Shown in pieces: positions 8,588-18,896 of a DNA stretch of 64,000 bases (position 1 is its first letter; each line of letters starts with the position of its first letter). A program made the position numbers and the translations under genes. The notes under the pieces were generated by a model. That model ran no database searches, was not told the DNA's origin, and was given only the letters and a program-made list of their open reading frames with translations. The stretch is from Desulfomonile tiedjei DSM 6799 (lineage in GTDB: Bacteria; Desulfobacterota; Desulfomonilia; Desulfomonilales; Desulfomonilaceae), in the NCBI RefSeq assembly GCF_000266945.1, contig NC_018025.1, positions 4,220,001 through 4,284,000 of the forward strand. Reading direction: 5' to 3'.

Positions 8588-10153
8588 ATGGAGAATCATA
8601 ATAACGGCGATCCAAAAATAAAGAGAGAAGTTCAGGAGCTTCTGCTGCTATTTGAAATCAGTCATACCCTGGACCGCAGCCTGGATCTGAGGGATGTCGT
8701 CGGTCCGGTCTTGGAGCTTATAGCCAAACATATGGGAATGTTGCGAGGGACTCTCACCCTGCTCAATCGACAATCCGGAGAAATCTTTATAGAGGCCGCA
8801 CACGGTCTTTCTGAAAGCCAGAAAATCCGGGGGCGATACAGGCCTGGAGAAGGGGTAATCGGTCAAGTAGTAAAGACCGGAACCCCCGCGGTCGTTCCTC
8901 ATATTTCTGACGAGCCACTCTTTCTGGATAGAACCGGAGCCCGCAAGGGAATGAAAAAAGAAGATATTTCATTTCTCTGCGTGCCCATCAAAATAGAAAA
9001 CGAAGTTGTAGGCACCTTGAGCGCAGACCGTCTCTTCGATGCAGAAGTGGCACTGGAAGAAGATGTCAGGCTGCTTTCCATCATCGCCTCCATGATAGCC
9101 CAGGCAGTGCGTTTGCGGCAGTCCGCGCAGGAGGAACGCCATCGATTACTGGAAGAAAACGAACGCTTGCAACATGAATTGAAAGAACGGTTTCGCCCGT
9201 CGAATATCGTCGGGAACTCAAAAGCCATGCGCATGGTGTACGACCTCATGGCTCAGGTCTCCAAAAGCGACACAACAGTCCTGATTCGAGGAGAAAGCGG
9301 TACAGGCAAAGAACTCGTTGCCCATGCAATACATTTTAACAGTCTGCGCTCCACCAAACCTTTCATAAAGGTAAACTGCGGCGCGCTGCCGGAAAGCGTT
9401 GTGGAAAGCGAGCTGTTCGGTCACGAAAAAGGAGCGTTCACGGGCGCCATTGCCACGAGAAAAGGCCGATTTGAACTTGCTCACAGTGGGACCATCTTTC
9501 TCGACGAAATCGGAGATCTTTCTCCCACTACACAAATTAAATTGTTGCGCGTTCTCCAGGAAAAGGAATTCGAACGCGTCGGCGGCTCCGCCACTATCAA
9601 GGTGGATGTTCGCGTGATCACCGCAACCAACCGGGACCTGGAACAGCTCATAGCTGAAGGCCAGTTCCGCCAGGATCTCTACTATCGGTTGAATGTGTTT
9701 CCCATTCATGTTCCCCCCCTTCGGGAACGCAAAACAGACATTCCACTGCTTGCCGACCACTTTGTCGAGAAATACAGCAAAGCCAATCATAAGACCATCA
9801 GACGCATTTCCACGCCGGCAATCGATATGCTCATGAGCTATCACTGGCCGGGAAACGTGCGTGAGCTGGAAAACTGCATGGAACGGGCAGTTCTGCTCAG
9901 CAGCGATCACGTAATTCACGGACATCACCTGCCCCCGACACTCCAGACCGCGGAAGCCAGTGATACAATCCACAGCGGCACTCTCGATGGAACTCTTGAG
10001 AATATCGAGCGCGATCTGATCCTGGACGCGCTGAAAGCAGCACGCGGTAATAAGGCGAAAGCTGCCCGTGCGCTCGGCATAACGGAACGGATCATGGGAT
10101 TGCGAGTCCGGAAGCACGGGATAAATCCGCGACGTTTTCGTACCTCTGCGTAG
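8588..10153 (+). CDS. nifA: NifA-like sigma-54-dependent transcriptional activator
   Basis: A 521-residue activator: N-terminal GAF domain (about 20-180), AAA+ domain with Walker A GESGTGKE, the sigma-54-contacting GAFTGA loop and Walker B-like IFLDEIGD, then a C-terminal Fis-type helix-turn-helix (KAARALGITERIMGLRVRKHGI). The GITERIMGLR...RRF ending is typical of NifA in Geobacter and Desulfo- genera. The inter-domain linker has no Cys pair, unlike oxygen-sensing rhizobial NifA. ATG 8588 is chosen because the upstream frame runs through the -35 box at 8516. No nif structural genes are in the window. The next genes are two amtB-glnK pairs with sigma-54 promoters, which it may activate. Confidence 0.85.
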   Translation: MENHNNGDPKIKREVQELLLLFEISHTLDRSLDLRDVVGPVLELIAKHMGMLRGTLTLLNRQSGEIFIEAAHGLSESQKIRGRYRPGEGVIGQVVKTGTPAVVPHISDEPLFLDRTGARKGMKKEDISFLCVPIKIENEVVGTLSADRLFDAEVALEEDVRLLSIIASMIAQAVRLRQSAQEERHRLLEENERLQHELKERFRPSNIVGNSKAMRMVYDLMAQVSKSDTTVLIRGESGTGKELVAHAIHFNSLRSTKPFIKVNCGALPESVVESELFGHEKGAFTGAIATRKGRFELAHSGTIFLDEIGDLSPTTQIKLLRVLQEKEFERVGGSATIKVDVRVITATNRDLEQLIAEGQFRQDLYYRLNVFPIHVPPLRERKTDIPLLADHFVEKYSKANHKTIRRISTPAIDMLMSYHWPGNVRELENCMERAVLLSSDHVIHGHHLPPTLQTAEASDTIHSGTLDGTLENIERDLILDALKAARGNKAKAARALGITERIMGLRVRKHGINPRRFRTSA

Positions 10154-10278
10154 CGGTCACCCAGTTTCCCTACCAAATAGTAGCTTCTTCACCCTGTGCG
10201 TCGGTCAGCCGTATTTGATCGGCGCACTTCCTATGTATTATTTCAAGCACTTAGCTCTTCCACGACAACTTTTCATTT

Positions 10279-10295
10279 TTGGCATCTCTATTGCT
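10279..10295 (+). promoter_or_regulatory. Sigma-54 promoter of first amtB
   Basis: TTGGCATCTCTATTGCT has GG and GC exactly ten bases apart and matches the -24/-12 consensus TGGCAC-N5-TTGCW well. It lies about 125 bases before the amtB start. An imperfect NifA-type site TGT-N10-GCA (consensus TGT-N10-ACA) sits about 45 bases further upstream. Confidence 0.8.
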
Positions 10296-10420
10296 CTTTG
10301 CCTCCCAAGACAAAGCTGCCGCTTCGAATGCTCTGATTAAGTTCCCCGTGAGCGCTCACCACATTCAGATCGGATACGCGACGGCTTAAGCACGCAAAGA
10401 ATATTTGGAGGTGACTTGAC

Positions 10421-11638
10421 ATGAATCCCGCAGACAACGCATGGGTTTTGGTGGCATCCGCTCTGGTGCTTCTTATGACACCAGGTCTGGCCATGTTTTA
10501 CGGTGGATTGACCAGATCCAAGAACGTGCTGTCCACCATGATGCACAGTTTTTTCCTGATGGGACTGGCTTCGATAATCTGGCTCTTCTACGGCTTCAGC
10601 TTGGCCTTCGGAACTGATATTGGCGGAGGAATATTGGGAAGCCTGCAATATTTCGCTCTTGAAGGAATAGGCGCGGAAGTCTGGCCCGATCAGACCATTA
10701 CAGGATCGACGTTCATGATATTCCAGTGCATGTTCGCGGTAATCACTCCGGCTCTTATTTCCGGTGCTTTTGCAGAACGTATGAAGTTCAGTGCCTTCGC
10801 TGTTTTCATGCTTCTCTGGATTACCGTCGTGTATTGTCCTGTTGCCCACTGGGTGTGGGGTCCTGACGGATGGCTTCTTAAATTGGGTGCGCTGGATTTC
10901 GCCGGAGGCACCGTTGTCCACATCAATGCTGGAGTCGCAGGTCTAGCCTGCTGCATCGTCCTTGGGAAACGTAAAGGCTACGGCACCGTCCCCATGATTC
11001 CGCACAATCTTACCCTCACATTACTGGGAGCGGGTCTTCTCTGGTTCGGTTGGTTCGGTTTTAATGCAGGAAGTGCCCTGAAGGCAGACGGAACGGCCGC
11101 CATGGCTTTTGTAGTCACTCACATGGCCACTGCTGCAGCAGCCCTTTCCTGGGTCTTTGCAGAATGGATACTCAAAGGAAAACCGACCACGCTGGGTGTG
11201 GCATCAGGTGCGGTGGCAGGGCTCGTAGCAATTACCCCCGCTGCCGGCTACGTGGGCCCGGTCTCTTCGGTAATCATTGGAGCTGTTGCAGGTGTGGTGT
11301 GTTACCTGGCTGTTTTGGCCAAGGGTCCTCTGGGATATGACGATTCTCTCGACGTGGTTGGCGTACATGCGGTCGGCGGGATCTGGGGAGCGTTGGCTAC
11401 CGGGCTCTTCGCATCCAAAGCGATCAATGCTGCGGGCAATGACGGCCTTTTCTTCGGGAATGCCGGACAATTGGGAACCCAGTTGCTGGCTGTCGGCGTA
11501 ACCATCATCTATTCATTCGTGGTGAGCTTGATCATTCTTTACATCATTAAAGCTGTGATAGGACTGCGAGTTACCGAAGAAGAAGAAGTATCCGGCGTAG
11601 ATCTTTCCGCCCATGGTGAGGCAGGCTACACCCTCTAA
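10421..11638 (+). CDS. amtB: Ammonium transporter AmtB (copy 1)
   Basis: A 405-residue polytopic ammonium channel of the Amt/Mep/Rh family in the inner membrane, with about eleven membrane helices. The pore-lining histidines are in DFAGGTVVHINAG and DVVGVHAVGGIWG; FNAGS and AERMKF are further family landmarks. A strong site (GGAGGTGA, six bases before ATG) marks the start. It is followed after 78 bases by glnK, whose PII product normally blocks the channel when nitrogen is ample. A sigma-54 promoter lies upstream. A close paralogue is at 12428-13639. Confidence 0.96.
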   Translation: MNPADNAWVLVASALVLLMTPGLAMFYGGLTRSKNVLSTMMHSFFLMGLASIIWLFYGFSLAFGTDIGGGILGSLQYFALEGIGAEVWPDQTITGSTFMIFQCMFAVITPALISGAFAERMKFSAFAVFMLLWITVVYCPVAHWVWGPDGWLLKLGALDFAGGTVVHINAGVAGLACCIVLGKRKGYGTVPMIPHNLTLTLLGAGLLWFGWFGFNAGSALKADGTAAMAFVVTHMATAAAALSWVFAEWILKGKPTTLGVASGAVAGLVAITPAAGYVGPVSSVIIGAVAGVVCYLAVLAKGPLGYDDSLDVVGVHAVGGIWGALATGLFASKAINAAGNDGLFFGNAGQLGTQLLAVGVTIIYSFVVSLIILYIIKAVIGLRVTEEEEVSGVDLSAHGEAGYTL

Positions 11639-11653
11639 TCCAGGGCTGCTTGA

Positions 11654-12055
<402 letters not shown>

Positions 12056-12283
12056 CCATTTTGTTCAAGATGCAATGCAATCCGGGGGGCGTGTTTCTCA
12101 AGAGCACGCCCTGGAGCACGAATGAGACAGCGAGAGTGGCCGTACGAAAGTGTAACTTGGAACTCCCAAAACTTACATTTATGTAACTTTCTTGTACAGT
12201 CCCGAGTCAACATTCAGGGGTACTCATTTTAGATTCCCCCTTATTCCAGGTCATTACAAATACGATTGCACCAATTGGCCTGC

Positions 12284-12299
12284 TGGCATAATGCTTGCT
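12284..12299 (+). promoter_or_regulatory. Sigma-54 promoter of second amtB
   Basis: TGGCATAATGCTTGCT has GG and GC separated by ten bases, a near-consensus -24/-12 element about 130 bases before the second amtB. TTGCACCAATTGG immediately upstream resembles an NtrC half site, although it is unusually close. Confidence 0.8.
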
Positions 12300-12427
12300 T
12301 GGAGTCCCCGGAGACGTGAGGTCCATTTGAGACCTCTTGGTCTGGGGTGAAAGAAGTTTTCGGGGACAAGCCGGCACCCGTAACGTTCCCAAGCCCTGCA
12401 CGAACTTGGAGGGAATGGAAAAACAAG

Positions 12428-13639
12428 ATGGATGGTGCAAACACTGCTTTCGTTATGGCCTGTTCGGCGCTTGTCCTGGTGATGACTCCGGGTTTGGCGA
12501 TCTTTTACGGAGGACTCACCAACTCGAAAAACGTTCTGTCAACGATGATGCACAGTTTTTTTCTCATGGGTTTGGCCTCGGTGGCATGGGTCGTGTATGT
12601 GTACAGTTTGTCCTTCGGACCGGATGTAGGCGGTGTGATCGGTAATCTCAGCCACTTCATGGGTGCGGGCGTGACCGCCGCCGTTAAGGAGGGCCTTACC
12701 ATTCCTCATACCGTGTTCATGACGTTCCAGGGTATGTTCGCAATCATCACGCCCGCGCTGATTTCCGGTGCATTTGCCGAGCGCATGAAATTCAGTTCGT
12801 TTGTAGTATTCAGCTTGCTCTGGCTCACCTTTGTGTATGCTCCCATTTGTCACTGGGTGTGGGGCGAAGGATGGCTTCAGAAACTCGGAGTTCTGGATTT
12901 TGCCGGAGGGCTCGTGGTTCACTTGAACTGCGGTGTTGCCGCCTTGGTTGCGGCGATTGTGGTCGGCAAACGGAAGGGCTACGGCAGTCGAGCTTTCATT
13001 CCCCACAACTTGACTCTGACTCTGCTTGGAGTGGGATTGCTGTGGTTCGGATGGTTCGGATTCAATGCAGGAAGTCGTCTCGCAGCAGATGGAGTAGCGG
13101 GCAACGCGTTCTTGACCACGCATCTGGCTGCTGCAGCGGGGGCACTCTCGTGGGCATTCGCTGAATGGATTCTCAAGAATAAACCGACAACCCTGGGCGT
13201 CGCTTCAGGTGCGGTTGCAGGATTAGGTTCGATTACTCCGGCATCCGGCTTTGTCGGCATGGGATCCGCGTTGATTATCGGTCTTGTGGCTGGAGTGATC
13301 TGTTACATGGCCGTGCTTTCCAAAGAACGGCTGGGATATGACGATTCCCTGGACGTGGTGGGAATCCACGGTGTCGGAGGAGTTTGGGGAACGCTGGCCA
13401 CAGGACTCTTTGCATCCAAGCTCATTAACGAATCCGGAAGTGACGGCCTGTTTTTCGGGAATCCGGGACTTTTCGTCACTCAATTCATCGGAGTAGCTGT
13501 TACGATCGCATATTCGTTCATAGTAACCCTCATTCTCCTGTATGTGGTAAAAGCTATCTTGGGGCTCCGCGTGACTCAAGAAGAAGAAGATGCCGGAGTG
13601 GATACGTCGGCACACGGAGAAGTCGGGTACAATTTCTAG
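12428..13639 (+). CDS. amtB: Ammonium transporter AmtB (copy 2)
   Basis: A 403-residue ammonium channel closely similar to copy 1, with the same pore histidine motifs (DFAGGLVVHLNCG, DVVGIHGVGGVWG) and C-terminal tail ending SAHGEVGYNF, which contacts PII. The frame is open upstream to 12347, but ATG 12428 gives the normal Amt N terminus (MDGANTAFVMACSALVLVMTPGL is the family pattern). The GGAGGG is about 14 bases ahead, so the start is slightly uncertain. It has its own sigma-54 promoter and is followed by its own glnK. Confidence 0.95.
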   Translation: MDGANTAFVMACSALVLVMTPGLAIFYGGLTNSKNVLSTMMHSFFLMGLASVAWVVYVYSLSFGPDVGGVIGNLSHFMGAGVTAAVKEGLTIPHTVFMTFQGMFAIITPALISGAFAERMKFSSFVVFSLLWLTFVYAPICHWVWGEGWLQKLGVLDFAGGLVVHLNCGVAALVAAIVVGKRKGYGSRAFIPHNLTLTLLGVGLLWFGWFGFNAGSRLAADGVAGNAFLTTHLAAAAGALSWAFAEWILKNKPTTLGVASGAVAGLGSITPASGFVGMGSALIIGLVAGVICYMAVLSKERLGYDDSLDVVGIHGVGGVWGTLATGLFASKLINESGSDGLFFGNPGLFVTQFIGVAVTIAYSFIVTLILLYVVKAILGLRVTQEEEDAGVDTSAHGEVGYNF

Positions 13640-13697
13640 CTTCTTCCGGCATTCGGCTTTCTCGATTTGCATGAGAAATTGGCTCGAACAATCCTGA

Positions 13698-14066
<369 letters not shown>

Positions 14067-14312
14067 GTATCGCAAGTTTTACCTTAATCGTTTAACTAAT
14101 CCTGCTCCAGGAAAGGATAGGATCAAAGAGGCAAGTCTTCTCCCGGAGCATAGACCGATCCCGGTCTGACCCATTCTGTTCTCGGGCCGTGCGGGATTCA
14201 CGTTCAGACTTCCTGGAATGCCAAGATTAGAAAGTCGATCAGACGGATAATCTTGAACCCGTCCTTTCCACATAAAGGACATACAACTTTACGTAACCAT
14301 AAGGAGAGTGGC
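14067..14312. promoter_or_regulatory. glnA leader with two inverted repeats
   Basis: Two inverted repeats lie just before glnA: AAGATTA..TAATCTT (about 14223-14253) and GTCCTTT-CCACAT-AAAGGAC (about 14262-14281). I found no GG-N10-GC sigma-54 element here, unlike before both amtB genes, and no near-consensus sigma-70 promoter. The repeats could be an operator or an RNA structure; no known riboswitch is recognised. Confidence 0.35.
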
Positions 14313-15725
14313 ATGGAGCCCAAAGAGGTACTCGAGTTTGCAAAAGAAAACGGCGCGGTCATGGTTGACCTCAAGTTCATGGATTTCCCGGGAATGTGGC
14401 AGCATTTCAGTGTTCCGCTTCATGAACTGGAAGAAGACTCATTTGAGTCGGGTTTCGGCTTTGACGGTTCCTCGATTCGTGGTTGGCAGCCGATTCACGC
14501 TTCAGACATGTTAGTAATTCCGGATCCTGCGACTGCAATCATGGACCCGTTCATGGAGCACCCTACCCTGTCGCTGATCTGCAATATCGTCGATCCGGTC
14601 ACCATGGAACGATATTCAAGAGATCCCAGGAACATAGCCCAGAAAGCCGAAGCTTATCTGAAATACACCAAAATCGGAGACACCGCATTTTTCGGGCCTG
14701 AAGCAGAGTTCTTCATTTTCGACGATGTGAGATATAGCTATTCGTCCAATACCAGTTTTCATTTCGTCGATTCCATCGAAGGTATCTGGAACACCGGTAG
14801 GGATGAGGGACCAAACCTCGGATACAAGCCTCGCCACAAGGAAGGCTATTTTCCTGTATCTCCTTCCGATTCCCTTCAGGACATCAGGACCGAGATGGTG
14901 TTAACCCTGGAAAAATTGGGAATCATTATCGAAGCACAGCATCACGAAGTCGCTACCGCAGGCCAGAGCGAAATCGACATGAAGTTCGCTCCGCTCGTAA
15001 AGATGGGCGACCAGCTCATGTGGTTCAAATACGTGCTGAAAAACGTTGCCAAACAGCACTGCAAAACCGTTACCTTCATGCCGAAACCGCTTTTTGAAGA
15101 CAACGGTTCGGGAATGCATACGCACTTGAGCATTTGGAAAGACGGCAGTCCTCTCTTCGCAGGTGACAAGTACGCGGGACTTTCCCAAATGGCACTGTGG
15201 GCGATCGGCGGAATCCTGAAACACGCGCCTGCATTGTGCGGGATCTGCAATCCCACCACGAACTCATACAAGCGCCTCGTGCCCGGCTTCGAAGCACCCG
15301 TGAACCTGGCCTACTCTTCCAGGAACAGATCGGCATGCTGCCGTATTCCTATGTACAGTGCGTCTCCCAAAGCCAAAAGAATCGAGTACCGCACTCCGGA
15401 TCCTTCATGCAACGGCTATCTTGCATTCAGCGCCCTCCTGATGGCAGCTCTGGATGGAATCGAAAACAAACTGGATCCGGGCCAGCCCCTGGATAAGGAC
15501 ATTTACGCCATGTCTCCCGAAGAATTGAAGGATGTTCCTTCTACTCCGGGCAGCCTGGAAGAAGCATTGAAAGCGCTTGAGGCAGATCACGAGTTCCTGC
15601 TCAAAGGCGACGTGTTCACTCAGGATGCAATAGACAAATGGCTTGAATACAAAATCGAATCCGAAGTGAACCCGGTGAGAACCAGACCTCATCCGTACGA
15701 GTTTGCTCTGTATTTCGATATTTAA
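14313..15725 (+). CDS. glnA: Glutamine synthetase type I
   Basis: A 470-residue dodecameric enzyme that makes glutamine from glutamate, ammonia and ATP. Motifs present: FDGSSIRGW, metal-binding [19 protein letters not shown]-like ([10 protein letters not shown]), the glutamate/ammonia site and [11 protein letters not shown]. The tyrosine of the adenylylation loop is in [11 protein letters not shown], so control by adenylylation is possible. AAGGAG eight bases before ATG 14313 fixes the start; the open frame begins earlier at 14253 without a site. It completes the NifA-amtB-glnK-amtB-glnK-glnA nitrogen block. Confidence 0.97.
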   Translation: MEPKEVLEFAKENGAVMVDLKFMDFPGMWQHFSVPLHELEEDSFESGFGFDGSSIRGWQPIHASDMLVIPDPATAIMDPFMEHPTLSLICNIVDPVTMERYSRDPRNIAQKAEAYLKYTKIGDTAFFGPEAEFFIFDDVRYSYSSNTSFHFVDSIEGIWNTGRDEGPNLGYKPRHKEGYFPVSPSDSLQDIRTEMVLTLEKLGIIIEAQHHEVATAGQSEIDMKFAPLVKMGDQLMWFKYVLKNVAKQHCKTVTFMPKPLFEDNGSGMHTHLSIWKDGSPLFAGDKYAGLSQMALWAIGGILKHAPALCGICNPTTNSYKRLVPGFEAPVNLAYSSRNRSACCRIPMYSASPKAKRIEYRTPDPSCNGYLAFSALLMAALDGIENKLDPGQPLDKDIYAMSPEELKDVPSTPGSLEEALKALEADHEFLLKGDVFTQDAIDKWLEYKIESEVNPVRTRPHPYEFALYFDI

Positions 15726-15860
15726 TACCATTTCGCAATTATGCATATAAGCTGGCTAAGGCTGAGGTGTTCCGAGCGGAGTGATTAGACGGCTTTGCGT
15801 CGTCCGGAGCGAAGGATATCTTCAGCCTGCCGGATTATGAGAAGAAAAGCGAATCGGTAT
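15725..15860. repeat. 136-bp TIR repeat, copy 2 of 4
   Basis: The cleanest copy. It begins ATACCATTTCGC and ends GCGAATCGGTAT, giving 12-base terminal inverted repeats with two mismatches. Inside, GGCTGAGGTG pairs imperfectly with ATCTTCAGCC, so the whole element can fold. It starts inside the glnA stop codon (TAATACC), showing how tightly it abuts the gene. Confidence 0.85.
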
Positions 15861-15933
15861 AACAATCCCTGTCCGCCTGTAGAATCAGCATACGGCGGAT
15901 TCGCAGTGAAAGACGCAAAAGCCGGGGAAACCC

Positions 15934-15965
15934 TTCTTTTTAGGAAGCGTTTCCCCGACCTTTTC
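15934..15965. terminator. Hairpin GGGGAAAC..GTTTCCCC upstream of nadE
   Basis: GGGGAAACCCTTCTTTTTAG and its partner GGAAGCGTTTCCCC form a long stem with a small loop, followed by CGACCTTTTC. It could terminate glnA transcription. The same core recurs at 37545-37579. Confidence 0.5.
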
Positions 15966-16091
15966 TTTGCCTTCTCTCTCGCGGTGCGAGCCGGTTTTTC
16001 TGCAACCGATCAAGTATGATAGAATCTTTTTGTGATACGGATAAGATGAATCTCGTACTTTCTTTGCGGTCAAGAAAATAGAGAGGCGCTC

Positions 16092-17813
16092 ATGAACACC
16101 GTGAGAATTGCTCAGGCACAGATTAATCCCACCCTCGGAGACTTGAACGGAAACGTGGACAAGATTGCGCGATGGATTGACAAAGCGCGTGAGGGAGGGG
16201 CTGACATCGTTACGTTTCCGGAGCTCGTTCTCTGTGGGTATCTCCCGGAAGATCTTCTTATCAGAGCGGGTTTTATCAAAGACAACTGGTCGGCGCTTCA
16301 GGATTTGATCCCTCGATGCCTGGGAATCTGCGCAATCGTAGGTTTTCCGCACCTCGAAGATAACAAAGTCTTCAATGCAGCCGCGGTTATATGTGACGGC
16401 AAATTGATGGGGATTTACAACAAGATCGAACTGCCGAATTATGGCGTTTTTGACGAAAAGCGGTATTTCCATCAGGGCTCAGGCTGCTTGATATTTTCTA
16501 TGAACCAGATCCGCTTTTCCGTAACCATTTGCGAAGATTTGTGGATTCCCGATTCGATCACGGAATCCTGTGCCCGAAACAACAAGGCTCACGCAGTTCT
16601 TAGTATTTCCGCATCTCCCTTTCATGCAGGAAAACTGACTCTCAGACGATTCATCGTGGAGAGGTTCGCCAAAGCTACAAATACGACGGTTTTTTTCAAC
16701 AATCTTCTTGGGGGGCAAGACGAGTTGGTCTTCGACGGCGGAGCAATGGTTGTCGGGCCGAAGGGTGAAGTCCTGGCTTCTTCACAAAGGTTCAAGGAAG
16801 ACATGCTTGTGACGGACTTTCATGCAAGCGACGTTTCTCCGGAGCTGCCTTCATGGAATCTTAAGCTTCCCTTCATGGAACTTGAATCGGCCGTTCGAAC
16901 TAACCGAATTCCCCTGGAGAATACTGTCGCCCCTCAATTTACCCGGGTGGAGGAGATCTATCAGGCCCTTATTCTCGGGACACGAGACTATGTCCGAAAG
17001 AATGGTTTCCAGAGGGTGGTAATCGGTTTGAGCGGCGGGATCGATTCCGCTCTGACCGCAGCCATAGCAGTGGACGCGCTGGGTCGAGACCGGGTTGTCG
17101 GCGTAACCATGCCTTCGCAGTATACTTCCGGTGAGACGTTTTCGGATGCCGCTGCGCTGGCTCGAAATCTCGAAATCGAGCTTATCACCGTTCCTGTTCG
17201 GGATATATTCGAATCGTATGTACATGCTCTTGCCGAGCCTTTCTGCGAAGGCCAACCCGGCGTGGAGTTTGAGAATATCCAGGCCCGGATCAGAGGGAAT
17301 ATCCTCATGGCTCTGTCCAATCGATTCGGTTGGCTCGTGCTTACCACAGGGAACAAAAGCGAGATTGCCGTTGGTTATTCCACGTTGTACGGAGATATGG
17401 CAGGAGGCTTTGCAGTCATCAAGGACGTTCCCAAAACCGTTGTGTACGATTTGGCCGAGTACATCAATGCGCAGGCAGGGTGCTCTCTCATCCCTCAGTC
17501 CATCATCGACCGCGCCCCGTCAGCGGAACTTCGACCGGATCAGAAGGATGAAGATTCCTTACCGCCATATTCAGTGTTGGACCCGATCCTCCAGGAATAT
17601 ATCGAACAGGATAAAGACCCTGAAGAGATAAATGACTACGATCCCGAAATTGTGTGGGAAATAGTCCGCATGGTGGACTGCAACGAGTACAAGCGCAGGC
17701 AGGCTCCACCGGGAGTCAAAATCACTCCCAAGGCATTTGGAAAAGACAGACGTCTTCCGATCACAAATCGGTATTTATCTTATAAGAGAAGCAGAGTGAG
17801 GAAGAAACCATGA
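16092..17813 (+). CDS. nadE: Glutamine-dependent NAD+ synthetase
   Basis: A 573-residue enzyme completing NAD+ synthesis by amidating deamido-NAD+. The N-terminal nitrilase-fold glutaminase has the expected triad: E44 (FPELVLCGY), K111 (YNKIELPNYG) and C147 (TICEDLW). The C-terminal ATP pyrophosphatase domain has the P-loop GLSGGIDSALTAA near residue 310 and KSEIAVGYSTLYGD. The downstream gene overlaps its stop codon by four bases (ATGA), so the two are translationally coupled. Confidence 0.96.
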   Translation: MNTVRIAQAQINPTLGDLNGNVDKIARWIDKAREGGADIVTFPELVLCGYLPEDLLIRAGFIKDNWSALQDLIPRCLGICAIVGFPHLEDNKVFNAAAVICDGKLMGIYNKIELPNYGVFDEKRYFHQGSGCLIFSMNQIRFSVTICEDLWIPDSITESCARNNKAHAVLSISASPFHAGKLTLRRFIVERFAKATNTTVFFNNLLGGQDELVFDGGAMVVGPKGEVLASSQRFKEDMLVTDFHASDVSPELPSWNLKLPFMELESAVRTNRIPLENTVAPQFTRVEEIYQALILGTRDYVRKNGFQRVVIGLSGGIDSALTAAIAVDALGRDRVVGVTMPSQYTSGETFSDAAALARNLEIELITVPVRDIFESYVHALAEPFCEGQPGVEFENIQARIRGNILMALSNRFGWLVLTTGNKSEIAVGYSTLYGDMAGGFAVIKDVPKTVVYDLAEYINAQAGCSLIPQSIIDRAPSAELRPDQKDEDSLPPYSVLDPILQEYIEQDKDPEEINDYDPEIVWEIVRMVDCNEYKRRQAPPGVKITPKAFGKDRRLPITNRYLSYKRSRVRKKP

Positions 17814-18481
17814 AATATATGGTCATACAGCATATAGAATCCGAAGGCCCCGGTTCCCTGGGCGCATATCTCCAGGCACAGGGAGATACGCTTGATACTA
17901 TACACGTATACAACGGCGATATTCTGCCTGCCGATGCGACCGGGTACAAGGCAGTGATTTCTCTGGGCGGTCCGATGAATGTCTACGAGGAGGAGAAATA
18001 TCCGTTCCTTAAAGCGGAGACTGATTTCTTGCGAAATATCGTAGACGCGGGAACACCTGTCCTTGGAATTTGTCTTGGAGCCCAGATGATTGCCAAAGCG
18101 CAGGGAGCCGAAGTGTGCAAGTCTCCGAAAAAAGAGGTCGGTTGGTGCACTATCCGACTCACGGATCAGGGATTGAAGGATGCGTTTTTTCAGGGGCTTC
18201 CTTCAGTTCTTGAAGTTTTTCAGTGGCACGAGGACATGTTTCATATTCCCGAGAACGGGTTGCTCCTGGCACAATCTTCGGATTGCCCGCACCAGGCTTT
18301 TCGGTACAAGAACGCGTACGGATTGCAGTTTCACGTTGAAATCACAAGAGAAATGCTTTCGGACTGGTTTTCGGATTCACCAGAGCTGCAAACCATACTG
18401 ACTCGTTTCGACCAGGTGAAATCGGAATTCTCGAAATGTGCAGAAAGCATATTTGATAATTTTGTTAGGAATGTGCGATAA
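17810..18481 (+). CDS. Class I glutamine amidotransferase-like protein
   Basis: A 223-residue protein with the class I glutaminase catalytic set: nucleophile C88 in GICLGAQM, and H175/E177 in LQFHVEI. The GMP-synthase-like (GuaA N-domain) group is the best family match, but there is no synthetase domain. It overlaps nadE by ATGA. NadE already carries its own unrelated glutaminase domain, so this protein probably serves another reaction or acts as a gamma-glutamyl hydrolase. The substrate is unknown. Confidence 0.85.
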   Translation: MKYMVIQHIESEGPGSLGAYLQAQGDTLDTIHVYNGDILPADATGYKAVISLGGPMNVYEEEKYPFLKAETDFLRNIVDAGTPVLGICLGAQMIAKAQGAEVCKSPKKEVGWCTIRLTDQGLKDAFFQGLPSVLEVFQWHEDMFHIPENGLLLAQSSDCPHQAFRYKNAYGLQFHVEITREMLSDWFSDSPELQTILTRFDQVKSEFSKCAESIFDNFVRNVR

Positions 18482-18502
18482 TGAGCTGACCTTTGTTGGG
18501 GA

Positions 18503-18802
18503 ATGCTTGTGAAATATTCCGATATGACTTGCGAATTCTGCGATTACTTCGAACCCTGGGAATCCGAAGGCTCGTACCTTATCAGTAGCGGACAAGAACA
18601 CGATTACAAGTCACGATGGACTCTTGAGTTGAACGGGTCCTGCAGACGTTTTCCTCCCGAAATCAGGCCGAGTTCGGATTCCTTCGAATTTCCGGGATAC
18701 CCGATGTTCCCGGTTGTAAGCAAGAATTATTGGTGCGGCGAAGGCCGCTGGACTGACCCCGCAAATGGCGAACGCTACTACTGGGGCGACTGGGACGAAT
18801 GA
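18503..18802 (+). CDS. Small cysteine-containing hypothetical protein
   Basis: A 99-residue acidic, aromatic-rich protein. It begins with CEFCDYFE (a CxxC pair), has SCRRFPPE in the middle and YWCGEGRW near the end. CRRFPP together with a late WCGE pattern is familiar from small uncharacterised bacterial proteins that may bind a metal through these cysteines. It follows the amidotransferase by 21 bases and may be the last gene of the nadE operon. No function is assigned. Confidence 0.65.
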   Translation: MLVKYSDMTCEFCDYFEPWESEGSYLISSGQEHDYKSRWTLELNGSCRRFPPEIRPSSDSFEFPGYPMFPVVSKNYWCGEGRWTDPANGERYYWGDWDE

Positions 18803-18816
18803 TATCGAATGCGCTT

Positions 18817-18890
18817 TTTCATTCAGAGAGAGAAATCGGGGAGGAACTTCTTGTAAGAAGTTCCTCCCCGATTTCTCTCTCTGAATGAAA
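18817..18890. terminator. 36-bp perfect palindrome between convergent genes
   Basis: Perfect inverted repeat with arms 18817-18852 and 18855-18890 and a two-base centre (GT). The core is GGGGAGGAACTTCTT / AAGAAGTTCCTCCCC and the outer part TTTCATTCAGAGAGAGAAAT. It sits between the plus-strand nadE operon and the minus-strand asnB, where a bidirectional terminator is expected, but it is far longer than needed. The core recurs, split apart, at 37502-37752. Confidence 0.75.
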
Positions 18891-18896
18891 TTCGCA

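Noticed and set aside
12160-12215. Possible NifA upstream site TGT..ACA before the second amtB (ATGTAACTTTCTTGTACAG)
   Set aside because: The half sites are 11 rather than 10 bases apart, so it does not meet the NifA consensus; an NtrC or other site remains possible.
14223-14281. Possible riboswitch before glnA
   Set aside because: Only two simple inverted repeats are visible; no conserved aptamer pattern, such as a glutamine-binding fold, can be recognised by eye.
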